Made by a program: the position numbers and the translations under genes
From: Vibrio hannami
GTDB taxonomy: Bacteria; Pseudomonadota; Gammaproteobacteria; Enterobacterales; Vibrionaceae
Assembly: GCF_029589055.1 (NCBI RefSeq)
Contig: NZ_JARQZP010000003.1
Coordinates: 930,001 to 994,000 of the forward strand
DNA: 64,000 nt
Direction: 5' to 3'
Shown: positions 20,135 to 29,998 of the stretch, in pieces
Position numbering within the stretch: position 1 is the first letter of the stretch
Layout of the letters: every line of letters starts with the position of its first letter
Notes under the pieces: model-generated
Seen by the model: the letters and a program-made list of their open reading frames with translations, nothing else
Database searches by the model: none
What the model was told of the DNA's origin: nothing

Positions 20135-22558
20135 TTACAGCCCCTCTTCTCCCATAACCACTTCAATCTGATGTTCACCTGAGCTAAATACTGGTGCTTT
20201 ATTGCCTGCAATTAGCTCTCCATCTACCTTCATCTGATAGATACCCTTTGACACGCCATGCGGGTTCTTAACATTGATATGATAAGTCGCGCCACGGAAC
20301 TTACGTGTTACCTTAAATTCAGGCCAGCTTTGAGGTATACAAGGATCGACAGTTAAGCCATCCAACTCCGGACGGACACCTAGTATCCACTGTGTACCTG
20401 CTACATAAGTCCAGGATGAAGTGCCTGACAGCCATGCATTTCGCCCAAGCCCAAACTGAGGATGCTCATCACCAAGTATATTCTGAGGATAACAATATGG
20501 TTCTGACTCGAAGATGTCTAAACTCTCATTTTTTGAAGCCGGATTAATTTGACGATAGTACTCGTATGCCCTGTCACCATTACCTACTTTGGTTTCTGCG
20601 ATTATCACCCAAGGGTTAGAGTGTAAGAAGATACCACCATTCTCTTTCGCACCTGGAGGGTAAGTTGAAACGCCACCCAAACGAGGCTCGAATCCATTGT
20701 AACCTGGTGTCGATAACTTGATGCCGTTTTCTGTATTTAGCTTGCTGTTTACCGACTCAAGCGCAGCCGCTGCACGCTCTTCAGTTGCAAACCCAGATAT
20801 GACAGGCCAGCTCTGACCGTTAGTATAGATTTGGCCTTGTTCATTGGTATGAGAACCAATTGGTTCACCTTTTTCATCGAAATAGCGAACATACCACTCC
20901 CCGTCCCAGCCATGGTTATTCACAACACTCTGCATGTGTCGGTATTGCGCCTGAAACTCTTCATTGAGCTGAACTTCATCTCTGGCTTTGCACAGCTCAA
21001 TCATATCCAGCAGAGCCTTACCATACATGTTGGCCACCATCATAGACTCAGCACCAGTTGGCAGGTTCACTGTATCATTCCAGTCAGCAAAACCTAGTAG
21101 TGGCAGACCATGCTCACCGGTATTGGTGCGAGTAAACTCTATTGCACGGCATAGATGATCCCAGATGGTTCCTTTATCAATCGGTTCTCCCTGTGCGTTT
21201 TTCTCGTAAAAAGGAATCACTTTGTTCAGGAACTCAATATCACCCGTTTCTTTCACGTACTGAGTAACCGCATAGATAATCCACAGATGATCATCGCCGT
21301 AATAATCCGGACGATCTTCCTCCTCACGCGAGTCACCTTCGTTTGCTTCCATTGTTGAAGGGAAGAACTGATGCATCGCTGAACCATTGCCTTTTTGTAC
21401 TGACAACAAACGTTCGATAAATTCTCGTGCCTCTTCAGGCATATGTGAAATCACGCCCAAAGTATCCTGAGATGAATCCCTGAAACCAATGCCTCGCGCT
21501 CCATAGCCCAGCTGATACAGTGACAGGTACCGCGACCAGTTCTTAGTCGTGTGACACTGTCGAGGGTTGTGAACATTGAGCATAGAGTTCATCGAGTCAT
21601 CCGGCGTTTCAACCTGCATTGTGGACAGGTAATCGTCCCAGTTCACTGAAAGCTCGGTAAATGCCTTATCAACCGCCTCATGATTACGATATTTTTCCAT
21701 TAACGGACGCGCGCTATCCAGACTTTCCATCTGAGTCAGTTGCACAACTGTACGCTCTGTTGCGCCTTTATCCATCCAACCAAGACGAAGGTTAAGCGCA
21801 CCGATGTTGTCGCCACGTAAGCACTCGGTGTTACCCAATTCATCCTCTTGAAGCGCCATTGGCGCAGCCCAGCTACCATAACCACTCAGACCAAGAAACT
21901 GCTGGCGGTCGCCATCAAAGGATGTCGCGGCTCTATCCGCCGTCATTAGGTTTACCGCTATATCACGCTTCATAAAGGCGTATTGTTCCAGTACAAGATG
22001 ACCAGATTGTTCTTCGTGCGCTTTAAGCGTCATTGTTTGTGGCACCCAGTCAGCATTTAACAACTGTTTCAAAGCATCAAAGTGGGTAAACTCGTAAACA
22101 GGAACAACATCAACGTGCAGCTCTTCGTCTGAAATATTGGTAACCCTGATATCCTGTAGCAATACTTCATCGTCTTTCGGAACAAAGAACGTCACTTCAC
22201 AACGAACACCAAATGCCTCAGATACAATTCTGGTGTATGAAAGCCCAGTGTGGTTTTCAAATTTGTCTAACGGTTTTAGAGTCGGTGTATAGAACGGCGA
22301 AAAGATTTCCGTTTCACCCTTTTTGTTACGTACCTTCAGATAAACCGTAGAACCTTTAAAATCAGAGTTTGGCATCTGAGCAATATACTTAGTAATGCGG
22401 TTTAAAGCTGGGTCGCCCTTGCACAAAAGTACTCCACCATTACTATCTACCAGGCCACCAAAGCCAAGCGTTCCTACGTAGTTACACCATTTGATCGGTG
22501 TAATCGGTGTCGTTGCTACGTACTCTTTGTTTTGATCGTCAAAATATCCAAATTTCAT
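20135..22558 (-). CDS. GH94 disaccharide phosphorylase (cellobiose/laminaribiose type)
   Basis: Cytosolic phosphorolysis of a beta-linked glucosyl disaccharide to alpha-glucose-1-phosphate and glucose. From ATG 22558 (after AAGGA) the protein has 807 residues, the size of cellobiose and chitobiose phosphorylases. It starts MKFGYFDDQNKEYV, has the GIGFRDSSQDTLG region, a general acid Asp492 in GFADWND, and STYPPGAKENGGIF plus NPWVIIAET near the phosphate site. Linkage specificity cannot be assigned: cellobiose, laminaribiose and related disaccharides are all possible, chitobiose less so given the glucosidase neighbour. It lies 22 bases after the ABC ATPase gene. Confidence 0.88.
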   Translation of the reverse strand: MKFGYFDDQNKEYVATTPITPIKWCNYVGTLGFGGLVDSNGGVLLCKGDPALNRITKYIAQMPNSDFKGSTVYLKVRNKKGETEIFSPFYTPTLKPLDKFENHTGLSYTRIVSEAFGVRCEVTFFVPKDDEVLLQDIRVTNISDEELHVDVVPVYEFTHFDALKQLLNADWVPQTMTLKAHEEQSGHLVLEQYAFMKRDIAVNLMTADRAATSFDGDRQQFLGLSGYGSWAAPMALQEDELGNTECLRGDNIGALNLRLGWMDKGATERTVVQLTQMESLDSARPLMEKYRNHEAVDKAFTELSVNWDDYLSTMQVETPDDSMNSMLNVHNPRQCHTTKNWSRYLSLYQLGYGARGIGFRDSSQDTLGVISHMPEEAREFIERLLSVQKGNGSAMHQFFPSTMEANEGDSREEEDRPDYYGDDHLWIIYAVTQYVKETGDIEFLNKVIPFYEKNAQGEPIDKGTIWDHLCRAIEFTRTNTGEHGLPLLGFADWNDTVNLPTGAESMMVANMYGKALLDMIELCKARDEVQLNEEFQAQYRHMQSVVNNHGWDGEWYVRYFDEKGEPIGSHTNEQGQIYTNGQSWPVISGFATEERAAAALESVNSKLNTENGIKLSTPGYNGFEPRLGGVSTYPPGAKENGGIFLHSNPWVIIAETKVGNGDRAYEYYRQINPASKNESLDIFESEPYCYPQNILGDEHPQFGLGRNAWLSGTSSWTYVAGTQWILGVRPELDGLTVDPCIPQSWPEFKVTRKFRGATYHINVKNPHGVSKGIYQMKVDGELIAGNKAPVFSSGEHQIEVVMGEEGL

Positions 22559-22579
22559 TGTAATTCCTTGAAAATTCAC

Positions 22580-23671
22580 TTAAACCGCAAGAGACTTTTC
22601 GCTCATCGCATCAAACAGGTGGATCTCATCCATATCCAGGTAGAGAGTTATAGTGTCGGTATCAACTTCCGCAGCCTGGGTTTCAACCATAAGTTGCTGC
22701 CCCGCAATTTCTGTTTTCAGAAGAATACTTGCCCCCAACAGCTCCTTATCAAGAATCTTCACCGTTACCGGGAACACACGATCGTGATCAATTTGTTCCG
22801 CTCGAAGATGAATATCGGTTGGACGAACACCCAGGTTAAGAGCAAGATTTTGAGAAGCATGTGCTTTGAATCGTTCTGGAAGTGCAACAGTAATATCACC
22901 CAGCTGGATAAACCATTCATCACCAGAAGCAATCAGCTTGCTATCGAGCATGTTCATTGATGGGTTGCCAATAAACTGAGCCACAAATTTGTTCGCTGGT
23001 CGTTTAAACACTTCGGTTGGTGTACCTACTTGCTCAACGTAGCCATCTTTCAAGATCACAATGCGATCGGCCAGCGTCATCGCTTCGATTTGGTCATGAG
23101 TTACATAGATAGTCGTCGTTTTTAATTCACGATGTAGCTGCTTAATCTCTTCACGCATGGTGCCACGCAACTTAGCATCAAGGTTTGAAAGAGGCTCATC
23201 AAACAGAAATACCTTAGGCGTGCGAACCATTGCTCGACCCATCGCAACCCGCTGTCTTTGACCACCTGAAAGCTCTTTCGGTTTACGGTCAAGCAGTGGA
23301 CCCAACTCTAGCATTTGAGCCGCTTTACGAACTTCTTCATCTATCTGAGCTTTTGGCATTCCTTTCAGTTTCAGTGCGAAGGCAATGTTTTCATAAACCG
23401 TCATATGCGGATAAAGCGCATAACTCTGGAACACCATTGCCAAATCGCGGTCTTTAGCATCAATCTTGTTCATGCGCTTGTCGCCAACATAGATATCACC
23501 TGCAGAAATATCTTCAAGCCCAGCTAGCATGCGTAATGTGGTAGATTTACCGCAGCCGGATGGGCCAAGAAATACTACGAACTCACCATCATCGACGGTA
23601 AAGTCGAAATGCTTTACGACTTCAACGTCACCATACGACTTCTTAATATTTTTAAACTCAACTTTTGCCAT
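22580..23671 (-). CDS. Sugar ABC transporter ATP-binding protein (MalK/UgpC type)
   Basis: Nucleotide-binding subunit powering oligosaccharide import. From ATG 23671 (after GGGGAGA) it has 363 residues. Walker A is GPSGCGKSTT, the Q-loop is VFQSYALYPHM, the signature is LSGGQRQRVAMGRA, Walker B is FLFDEPLSNLDAKLR and the switch histidine is in YVTHDQ. The C-terminal OB-fold regulatory domain (LGVRPTDIHL) is the type found in CUT1 transporters. In operon order it lies between the permeases and GH94. Confidence 0.95.
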   Translation of the reverse strand: MAKVEFKNIKKSYGDVEVVKHFDFTVDDGEFVVFLGPSGCGKSTTLRMLAGLEDISAGDIYVGDKRMNKIDAKDRDLAMVFQSYALYPHMTVYENIAFALKLKGMPKAQIDEEVRKAAQMLELGPLLDRKPKELSGGQRQRVAMGRAMVRTPKVFLFDEPLSNLDAKLRGTMREEIKQLHRELKTTTIYVTHDQIEAMTLADRIVILKDGYVEQVGTPTEVFKRPANKFVAQFIGNPSMNMLDSKLIASGDEWFIQLGDITVALPERFKAHASQNLALNLGVRPTDIHLRAEQIDHDRVFPVTVKILDKELLGASILLKTEIAGQQLMVETQAAEVDTDTITLYLDMDEIHLFDAMSEKSLAV

Positions 23672-23742
23672 TTTTTGTCTCCCCGGTACAGAAGCGACAC
23701 GTTTACACTTTTTCTGCACCGATTAAATTAATTCTGTTTTAA

Positions 23743-23758
23743 CTGGCATTAATGCCAA
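23743..23758. repeat. Short inverted repeat between permease and ATPase genes
   Basis: CTGGCATTAATGCCAA-type palindrome in the 110-base gap between the second permease gene and the ATPase gene. It lacks a T tract on the coding strand, so it may tune mRNA stability rather than end transcription. Confidence 0.4.
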
Positions 23759-23782
23759 TTGTTTTTGCTCCCAAATTGAGCA

Positions 23783-24649
23783 TTAACCTTTAACTGCACC
23801 GGATGTTAGTCCGCTAATCATCTGTCTTGACGAGAATATATAAGCGGTAACCAACGGTAGAATCGAAATTGTCGTTCCTAACATCACAGCGCCCCAAGGC
23901 GTGTTTGGAATACCCTGAACACTTCTCAGAGCCTGCGTGATCACATAATTTTCCGGCGAAGTCAGAACCACAAGTGGTTGCATAAAGCAGTTCCAGAAGA
24001 AGACAAACTGTACGATAGCCAAGGTCGCTAATGCTGGTTTCATCAACGGAAGCACAACACTCCAATAAGTTCTCAGTTCACCCGCGCCATCCAGTTTGGC
24101 CGCTTCCAGCAACTCTTTCGGTACTGACGCCACAACATGCTGTCGCATCAGGAATATACCGAAAGGTGTTGTGGTAAACGGAAGCCAAACAGCCATATGG
24201 TTATCAAGAAGCCCCAGGAACTTAACAATCATGAAGTATGGAATCAGGCTTAGAACTGGCGGAATCATCATCGAACCAACCAGCATTCCGAACAGAATGT
24301 TTTTGCCTCTGAACTTAAATACAGCAAATGCGTAACCACCCATGCTGCAGAAAAGCAAAGAGATCGTCGTACCCAAAAATGCCACATAGATACTGTTAAA
24401 CATCGCCTGCCAGAAAGGCATTATCTGCAGTAGCTTTTCATAGTTCATGGCAAGGCTATCGCCGATTGCCAGGCTGAGTCCCATACCGAAAATTTCTGAG
24501 CGATCACGAGTTGATAGCAGTGCCGACCACAAGAACGGAAATACTGTCAGTAGTGCCGAGACAATCAATACCGAAGCTAAAGCCACCAGCAGGATCTTGG
24601 TGATAAGCTCAGACACATCCGGACTCAGTTTCATTACTTTTGCGTTCAT
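23783..24649 (-). CDS. Sugar ABC transporter permease (MalG type)
   Basis: Second membrane subunit of the CUT1 importer, 288 residues with six predicted membrane helices. The EAA loop that docks on the ATPase is ELLEAAKLDGAGELRTYWSVVLPLMKPAL at about residues 178-206. The C-terminus SGLTSGAVKG is typical of MalG-like proteins. It follows the MalF-type gene by only a few bases. Confidence 0.93.
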   Translation of the reverse strand: MNAKVMKLSPDVSELITKILLVALASVLIVSALLTVFPFLWSALLSTRDRSEIFGMGLSLAIGDSLAMNYEKLLQIMPFWQAMFNSIYVAFLGTTISLLFCSMGGYAFAVFKFRGKNILFGMLVGSMMIPPVLSLIPYFMIVKFLGLLDNHMAVWLPFTTTPFGIFLMRQHVVASVPKELLEAAKLDGAGELRTYWSVVLPLMKPALATLAIVQFVFFWNCFMQPLVVLTSPENYVITQALRSVQGIPNTPWGAVMLGTTISILPLVTAYIFSSRQMISGLTSGAVKG

Positions 24650-24651
24650 CG

Positions 24652-25658
24652 TTATTGTTCCCCAAGGCCTTTCTTACCAAAGAGCAAGAATTGAATAGTT
24701 GTAAAGAATGCGATCAGTGCGAATAGCAGCCACGAGATAGCGGAAGCTGTACCCATCTCAAGCCATTCCCATCCCACCTTGTAGAGATACATTGAGATCG
24801 TCAGTCCTGACTGGCCCGTACCACCTAGACCTCGTGTTAATACAAATGGTTCTTCGAACAACTGTAGGTTACCGATAATCGTCATGGTTACCGCAAAGAA
24901 AACAAACGGACGAATCATAGAAGAGAAACATGCCAGAAACGATGTAGTGCATTAGCACCATCCATGCGAGCCGCTTCCAATATATCTTTCGGGATGGTCA
25001 TCAAACCCGTTGTATACAGAACAATGTTAAATCCGGTGTATTTCCAGAAAACTACAAACGCGATTGATGGTTTGATTAGCGTTGCGTCATCCAGCCAACG
25101 AATTGGTTGATAGTCGTTTACCCAGGCAAATGCCCATCCCAGAAGACTGCTGTCTGCCAGCGAAATCAGAGTCTGGTTGATTACGCCACTGTTAGGCGAA
25201 TACATGTTAAAAAAGATCAGCGATGCAGCGACAGTAGAAGTAATATACGGAAGAAAGTACGCTGAAGTCAGCCAGTGACGCATTCTGTCTCCCAGAGAAA
25301 CCAGGATATAAGCCACAGGAATCGCCACTAAGTGCTGCGCTACACCAGAGGTGATCGCTAGCCAGAAAGTGTTCTTCAATGAACGCCATAGCCACGGGTC
25401 GGTCAGAGCAATGTGGTAGTTCTCTACACCAACAAATTTCATCGCAGCCAGGCCTTCTACCGGGTTCCACTCATGAAACGACAAGAAAACGGAAAACAGC
25501 AACGGGAACACGCCAAATACTGAAAAAATAATTAAAAATGGAAGTAGGAATCCATACGGTGTAAGCGCTTTCAAACTCAGGCCAGAAAAAATACCGTTAG
25601 TTTCGGTATTGTCGTCTCTGGCTGAGGGTAGATCAGCGACCTTAGATGCCTGATTCAT
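24652..25658 (-). pseudogene. Sugar ABC transporter permease (MalF type), frameshifted
   Basis: First membrane subunit of the CUT1 importer. The frame from ATG 25658 (GAGG upstream) contains five helices and most of the EAA loop (ILEAARMDGANALHRFWHVSLL), then stops. The rest, IRPFVFFAVTMTIIGNLQLFEEPFVLT and the last helix, lies in another frame ending at 24652. Adding one base near 24919 gives VSLPMIRPFVFF and a normal 335-residue permease. If real, the lesion would disable the transporter; a sequencing indel is just as likely. Confidence 0.85.
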
Positions 25659-25711
25659 AATAACGACCTCACTCAAAGGAGGCGCGTCAACGCCTCCGGA
25701 TGCTTCAAAGA

Positions 25712-26959
25712 TTACTTAAGGTTGCGTGTACGACGCTTGATTAGACGCTCGGCTTCTTTAAGCGCAGTTTTGATGTCTTTACCTTCATCAAGTACTTCCA
25801 TTAAAGCGTTTTCAAGGATAATGGAGCGTGCAACATGGTCACCTTTACCTGGCTGTACAGGTTTGATGTTCTTAGCGACTTCTGCAAATAATTGACGTGC
25901 TTGCTGTCCACCAAGGAACTCCATCTTCTCGTCAAACAGTTTGTCGTCGTATGTAGTTTTATTTGCCGGGAATGCAGCGATCGTTTCAAAGTGCTTAAGC
26001 TGGATTTCACGCTTAGTTGTCATGTACTCAATCAGTTTCCATGCTTCATCTTGCTTCTCTGATTGCTTAGGAATAGATAGGAATGAACCGCCCCAGCTAC
26101 CATAGATTCCATCAGGCAAGTTTGATACGCCCCATTTACCTGAAGTTTCTGGTGCAATCCAGTTCTGTAGGTGGCCTAACAACCATGCACCAGATAGCTG
26201 CGTTGCAAACGTGCCGTTTTTAAAGCCTTCGTACCATTCATTCGTCCATGAAGTAATTCGTGCATCCAGGCCGTTATCACGAATCTGCTTAGCCACTTCG
26301 AATGCTTTTACAAAACGCTCTGATGTTACTACTGAGTTACCCTCATCATCGAAGAACAGTCCTTCGCCTTCAGGTACAGTTGTGTAGATAATTGCCTGAG
26401 CTGCATCGGCCGCAGAAGCAATCAGATAGATATTGTCTTCTTTAAGCTGCTTACCGTATTCGATGTATGAATCCCAGTCCTTGATAACGTCAGCTTGTTT
26501 TGCACCTTCCTTATTCAGGATATCTGTGCGGTAGTACATAACACCCGGACCAAGGTCTACAGGAATACCATAAACATCGCCATCACCACCCTTACCTTGA
26601 GCCCACGCGTATGGCGCAAAACGTTCTGCGTATTTATCTGCCCCATACTGTTGAGAAAGGTTAACCAGACCACCTGAAGCAACGAAAGGACCAATTTTTT
26701 CAACATCAACAACGATAACATCACCCGCACCTGAACCTGTCGCCAGGTTAGTGGTTAGCTTGGTATGGTGATCTCCGTGGTTGTTCATCAGGTAATCAAC
26801 CTTGATGCCTGTCTCTTTCTCAAAGTCAGGCAGAATAACTTTCAGACTGCTATCGAAATCCGGAAAACCATCAAAGCGAATATTTGAATCGGCAGCGTTG
26901 GCCGTGGCAGCAAGCCCAAGAGCAACGGCTCCTGATAGGGTAAGAGTTTTAAAATTCAT
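25712..26959 (-). CDS. Sugar ABC transporter substrate-binding protein
   Basis: Periplasmic family 1 solute-binding protein (415 residues) for the CUT1 importer. A Sec signal peptide (MNFKTLTLSGAVALGLAATANA) precedes the mature protein. Features include FEKETGIKVDY, GDVIVVDVEKIGPFVASGGLVNL, the GVMYYRTD strand and GAWLLGHLQNW. It starts after AAGGACAATAAG. Ligand unknown; the GH94 and GH116 neighbours suggest a beta-gluco-oligosaccharide. The restored LacI gene ends about 17 bases upstream, so it probably shares that transcript or an intergenic promoter. Confidence 0.93.
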   Translation of the reverse strand: MNFKTLTLSGAVALGLAATANAADSNIRFDGFPDFDSSLKVILPDFEKETGIKVDYLMNNHGDHHTKLTTNLATGSGAGDVIVVDVEKIGPFVASGGLVNLSQQYGADKYAERFAPYAWAQGKGGDGDVYGIPVDLGPGVMYYRTDILNKEGAKQADVIKDWDSYIEYGKQLKEDNIYLIASAADAAQAIIYTTVPEGEGLFFDDEGNSVVTSERFVKAFEVAKQIRDNGLDARITSWTNEWYEGFKNGTFATQLSGAWLLGHLQNWIAPETSGKWGVSNLPDGIYGSWGGSFLSIPKQSEKQDEAWKLIEYMTTKREIQLKHFETIAAFPANKTTYDDKLFDEKMEFLGGQQARQLFAEVAKNIKPVQPGKGDHVARSIILENALMEVLDEGKDIKTALKEAERLIKRRTRNLK

Positions 26960-26976
26960 CTTATTGTCCTTAATCG

Positions 26977-27984
26977 TTATATTTCAGAGGTAAGGTGTTT
27001 CACCGATTCCCTGATAACCAGAGAGGGGAAAACTTAAAATCCACTTCAGTTTTCTTTTTCATCAGTTTCTGAAGCACGAGTTGAACAGCTTCTTTACTCA
27101 TCTGTTCAATTGGAAAATCTACAGTTGTAAGCGCTGGTGTTAGGTAGCGAGCAAACGGGACGTTATCGAATCCAATTAGAGAGACGTCATCAGGAACCGA
27201 TACCTGCGCTTTTTTCATCTCTTCAAAAGCGCCGAAGGCCATGTCATCATTACAGGCAAATACCGCCGTGAATTTGCAATTACGAGCCAACAGCTTCTGC
27301 ATAGCTGCACGCCCGGTATCTTCAGTGAATCCCGATTCAACAACTAATAATTCGCGAAACTCGATACCAGCTTCTTCTAGAGCGACTCGATAACCTTGCA
27401 AACGAGCACGAGCATCAGCCTTATAGAGCGGCCCTGTAATGCAGGCGATACTTTTGTGTCCCTTGTCGATTAGATGCCGAGTTGCCATGAGAGCGCCTAG
27501 CTCGTTATCCAGGTTTATGCAGGAGTCTGGTAACTCGGGAACCAAACGGTTGACGAATGCAATAGGCAAACCCGTCTTAGACAGTTCGATAAGGTAGTCG
27601 TCAGAGACATGCTGGGTATGAAGAATCAACGCATCTACTCTGCGACTTACAAGAAGAGTCTATGGCTTGTTTTTGACCTTCTTCATCGTTGTCTCCAGCA
27701 GTCACAACCAGGTGGTAACCAAATCGTCTTAACTGATCTTCGATTCCCTGTAACATATCGGAATAAAACATCCCTCCAAGTTCAGGCACTACAACACCGA
27801 TACTTCCGGTACGACTAGATGCCAAAGCCTGAGCAATAGAGTTAGGACGATACCCAAGCTTCTTAATCGCTCGTTCAACCTTTAACTTCTTGTCGTGGCT
27901 GACTCTGCTCGTGCCATTAACAACACGAGAGACAGTCGCCTGAGATACGCCAGCACATTCAGAAACATCTTTAATTGTTGCCAC
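26977..27984 (-). pseudogene. LacI-family regulator of the glucoside operon, two frameshifts
   Basis: LacI/GalR repressor. It starts at GTG 27984, nine bases after AAGGAG, giving ATIKDVSECAGVSQATVSRVVNG; an ATG at 28005 precedes that site and is less likely. The first frame breaks near 27657, where removing one T gives AIDLLVSRRVDALILHTQ. The second frame carries the effector core (FACNDDMAFGAFEE, SLIGFDNVPFARYLTP) but ends WLSGNR at 27000. Near 27018-27025 another indel restores the family ending LVIRESVKHLTSEI with a stop at 26977. Restored length is about 335 residues. First gene of the operon and probably autoregulated through the operator at 28019. Confidence 0.82.
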
Positions 27985-28018
27985 TACGACTGACTCCTTT
28001 TGCATCTATTTTCGGATT

Positions 28019-28034
28019 TGGAAACCGTTTTCAT
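28019..28034. promoter_or_regulatory. LacI-type operator upstream of the second LacI gene
   Basis: TGGAAACCGTTTTCATG contains the GAAAC-CG-GTTTC-like core of LacI/GalR operators with a central CG, about 35 bases before the gene start. Autoregulation is inferred. Confidence 0.6.
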
Positions 28035-28146
28035 GTGTTGGATATTAAGCTATTCTCACCCACAAATTGTGACACCAGTCACACTGAATTTAAGAATGGA
28101 AAAACGTGCTGCAAAAGCTTGAAAGCGCCTACATGAAACTACCACC

Positions 28147-28165
28147 CCATGAAACAGTTTCATGG
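28147..28165. promoter_or_regulatory. Perfect palindrome CCATGAAACAGTTTCATGG
   Basis: A 19-base perfect inverted repeat with an odd centre, in the non-coding region upstream of the second LacI gene. It resembles the inverted pair at 15684-15710 and GTTTCATGAGTTGAAAC at 28252-28269. Candidate binding site for one or both LacI proteins. Confidence 0.6.
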
Positions 28166-28303
28166 AGCATAAAAAGAGCACCATAAAAAAATAAGTTATG
28201 TTTCAATACCTTATCATGAGTAACTAAGATAAATGGCTAAGAATGCTATTTGTTTCATGAGTTGAAACTGTTAAAGAGAGGAAATATTGATACGTAGGAT
28301 AAC

Positions 28304-28330
28304 GAAAAAGGGGCGAATAAATCGCCCCAA
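28304..28330 (-). terminator. Intrinsic terminator after the LamB-like porin gene
   Basis: Read on the minus strand: GGGGCGA, loop, TCGCCCC, then a T run. It lies about 105 bases after the porin stop codon. Confidence 0.85.
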
Positions 28331-28433
28331 AAGTTTAGGAGTTAATGTGGATACTCAGATTAGATCTGCCCTCGGAATATCCAGCCCCTTATATGAAAAA
28401 ACAGGATAGATTTAGGTCGTAAGACCTCGGGAA

Positions 28434-29603
28434 TTACCACCATGCTTCCCACATAGCGCCAACTGTGAAGGTATCTACTTTAGTGTCCGCTGTCTTATTA
28501 TCAGCTTCACCAACTGTTGCGTAGAAACGAAGCATTGGGCGATCCCATGTTTCTTTACCAATGGACATGTTTTGAGAGAAAGTCACCTTCCAGGCGGAGT
28601 TTTTATCGTCATTGTCATAATCTACAACCGAATACCCAGCTTCAACCCAGGTTGAGTGAATGTCATTCCATGAGTATGTCGGACGTACGATAACATTGTA
28701 GTTGGCTCTGTCTTCTGAACTATCTGAGTCCTCTTCAAGCTTCTGATATGCTGCCAAGTATTCCACTGCAGCGCGTTCACTAAGAGAAGTGCTACCGTCA
28801 AAGCTCGCCAATAATGCAGTTCTACCCTCAGCTAAATCAAACACGGCGTTTTGAGCATTGTCGGAATATCGCAGTATAAAACGTTGGCCGGAGAAGTTTA
28901 GTTCACCTGCTAACTGATAAGCAGCTGTATCTTCGTATGCTTCTCCTTTCGCTGCTTCTGATGCGAAGCCGTAGTTTGCATATAAATTAAGGCTAGCTGA
29001 TTCACCCAAGGCAATGTCGTGCAGTTTAGAGGTAATTGCATATTTGCCACTATCATCACCAAGAGAACCTGAGTCACCGTTAGCAACCTGTCCTACAGCT
29101 GCAAAGTCTAACTTCGCTCCACCTAGGTTAAGGTTTTTGAAACCACCACCCTGGCTGTCATGAGACATCCAGAAATAGTCATTCAGCCCTGTTTGTGGAC
29201 GCTGATGGAAATCACGACCGGCCCACACCACCATATCAGGCTGAGATTTAAAAATGTTTTTGCCCGCTGCGTATGCCTTGACTAAGTCTACGTCACCAGC
29301 AGATCCCCAGTCAGTCGCATTCCAGTGGTTAAGCATTACCACAACATCCCACTCTGTTCCATTTGGCCCTTCAAATCCCTTAGATAACTGGAACTCACCG
29401 CCGTTATATTCGTTACCTAAACGACCAACGGATCTGGCGTTTAACTGCCCGTCAACATCAACAAGTTCTGAGTCTCCGCTTTGGTAAGCCATACCATAAC
29501 GCGCGTAACCGGAGAAAGTCAGGCTATCATCAGCAAGCGTCATCGGAGACGAAACAGCGGCTGCCACTGCAATAGAAAGAGGTAGTAGAGTATTCTTTTT
29601 CAT
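28434..29603 (-). CDS. LamB-type carbohydrate porin
   Basis: Outer-membrane maltoporin-family channel, 389 residues (E. coli LamB is about 420 mature). A Sec signal peptide ends at LADDS. The first strands SLTFSGYARYGMAYQSGD and RLGNEYNGGEFQL, plus VWAGRDFHQRPQTGLNDYFWMS, match LamB. The protein ends in W, the usual outer-membrane terminal aromatic (MWEAWW). It likely admits the oligosaccharide used by the neighbouring ABC/GH operon. It has its own promoter region with operator-like palindromes and its own terminator. Confidence 0.9.
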   Translation of the reverse strand: MKKNTLLPLSIAVAAAVSSPMTLADDSLTFSGYARYGMAYQSGDSELVDVDGQLNARSVGRLGNEYNGGEFQLSKGFEGPNGTEWDVVVMLNHWNATDWGSAGDVDLVKAYAAGKNIFKSQPDMVVWAGRDFHQRPQTGLNDYFWMSHDSQGGGFKNLNLGGAKLDFAAVGQVANGDSGSLGDDSGKYAITSKLHDIALGESASLNLYANYGFASEAAKGEAYEDTAAYQLAGELNFSGQRFILRYSDNAQNAVFDLAEGRTALLASFDGSTSLSERAAVEYLAAYQKLEEDSDSSEDRANYNVIVRPTYSWNDIHSTWVEAGYSVVDYDNDDKNSAWKVTFSQNMSIGKETWDRPMLRFYATVGEADNKTADTKVDTFTVGAMWEAWW

Positions 29604-29998
29604 ATTTATACCTATGTTTAATTTATAAAGCTTTATCCTTTAGCGATGAAAAGTTTATAAATTGAAACAGCTGAAATACTCGAGACTGGTCACGAGAGTA
29701 TTTCGAAGGTAGTGTTATGAAATTTAATGATCTTTACGTCAGTAAGAAAACTTTAAACTATCTTATTAAGATCAATAAGATAAAAAACAAAGAACTTGAT
29801 ACAAGAGAAGATGAAATCGGTTTCATTTCATAAAAAATGACGGTGGAAGGATATATCGAGATGACTAAATTAATTATTTTTAGCTAAATAAGATGAAAGC
29901 TTTCATAATAATGAAAGCTTTCAGGATTTTGTAAATTTAAAACATAGATTATAAATATAAACAACACGGCATATATATATTTACTGCATATTTAATGT
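29604..29998. promoter_or_regulatory. Porin gene control region with operator-like palindromes
   Basis: About 395 non-coding bases. ATGAAATCGGTTTCAT at 29811-29826 matches the LacI-type palindromes near the two lacI genes. Two exact copies of TGAAAGCTTTCA lie at 29894-29905 and 29912-29923, spaced 18 bases centre to centre. The latter could be tandem operator sites or a hairpin ending nadE transcription. Confidence 0.5.

Larger units (their letters stand above)
27985..28433. other. Non-coding control region between lacI and the porin gene
   Basis: No ORF of note. It holds three ATGAAAC/GTTTCAT palindromes (28019, 28147, 28252) and the porin terminator at 28304-28330, so it acts as promoter region for the leftward LacI/ABC/GH operon. 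Confidence 0.6.
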
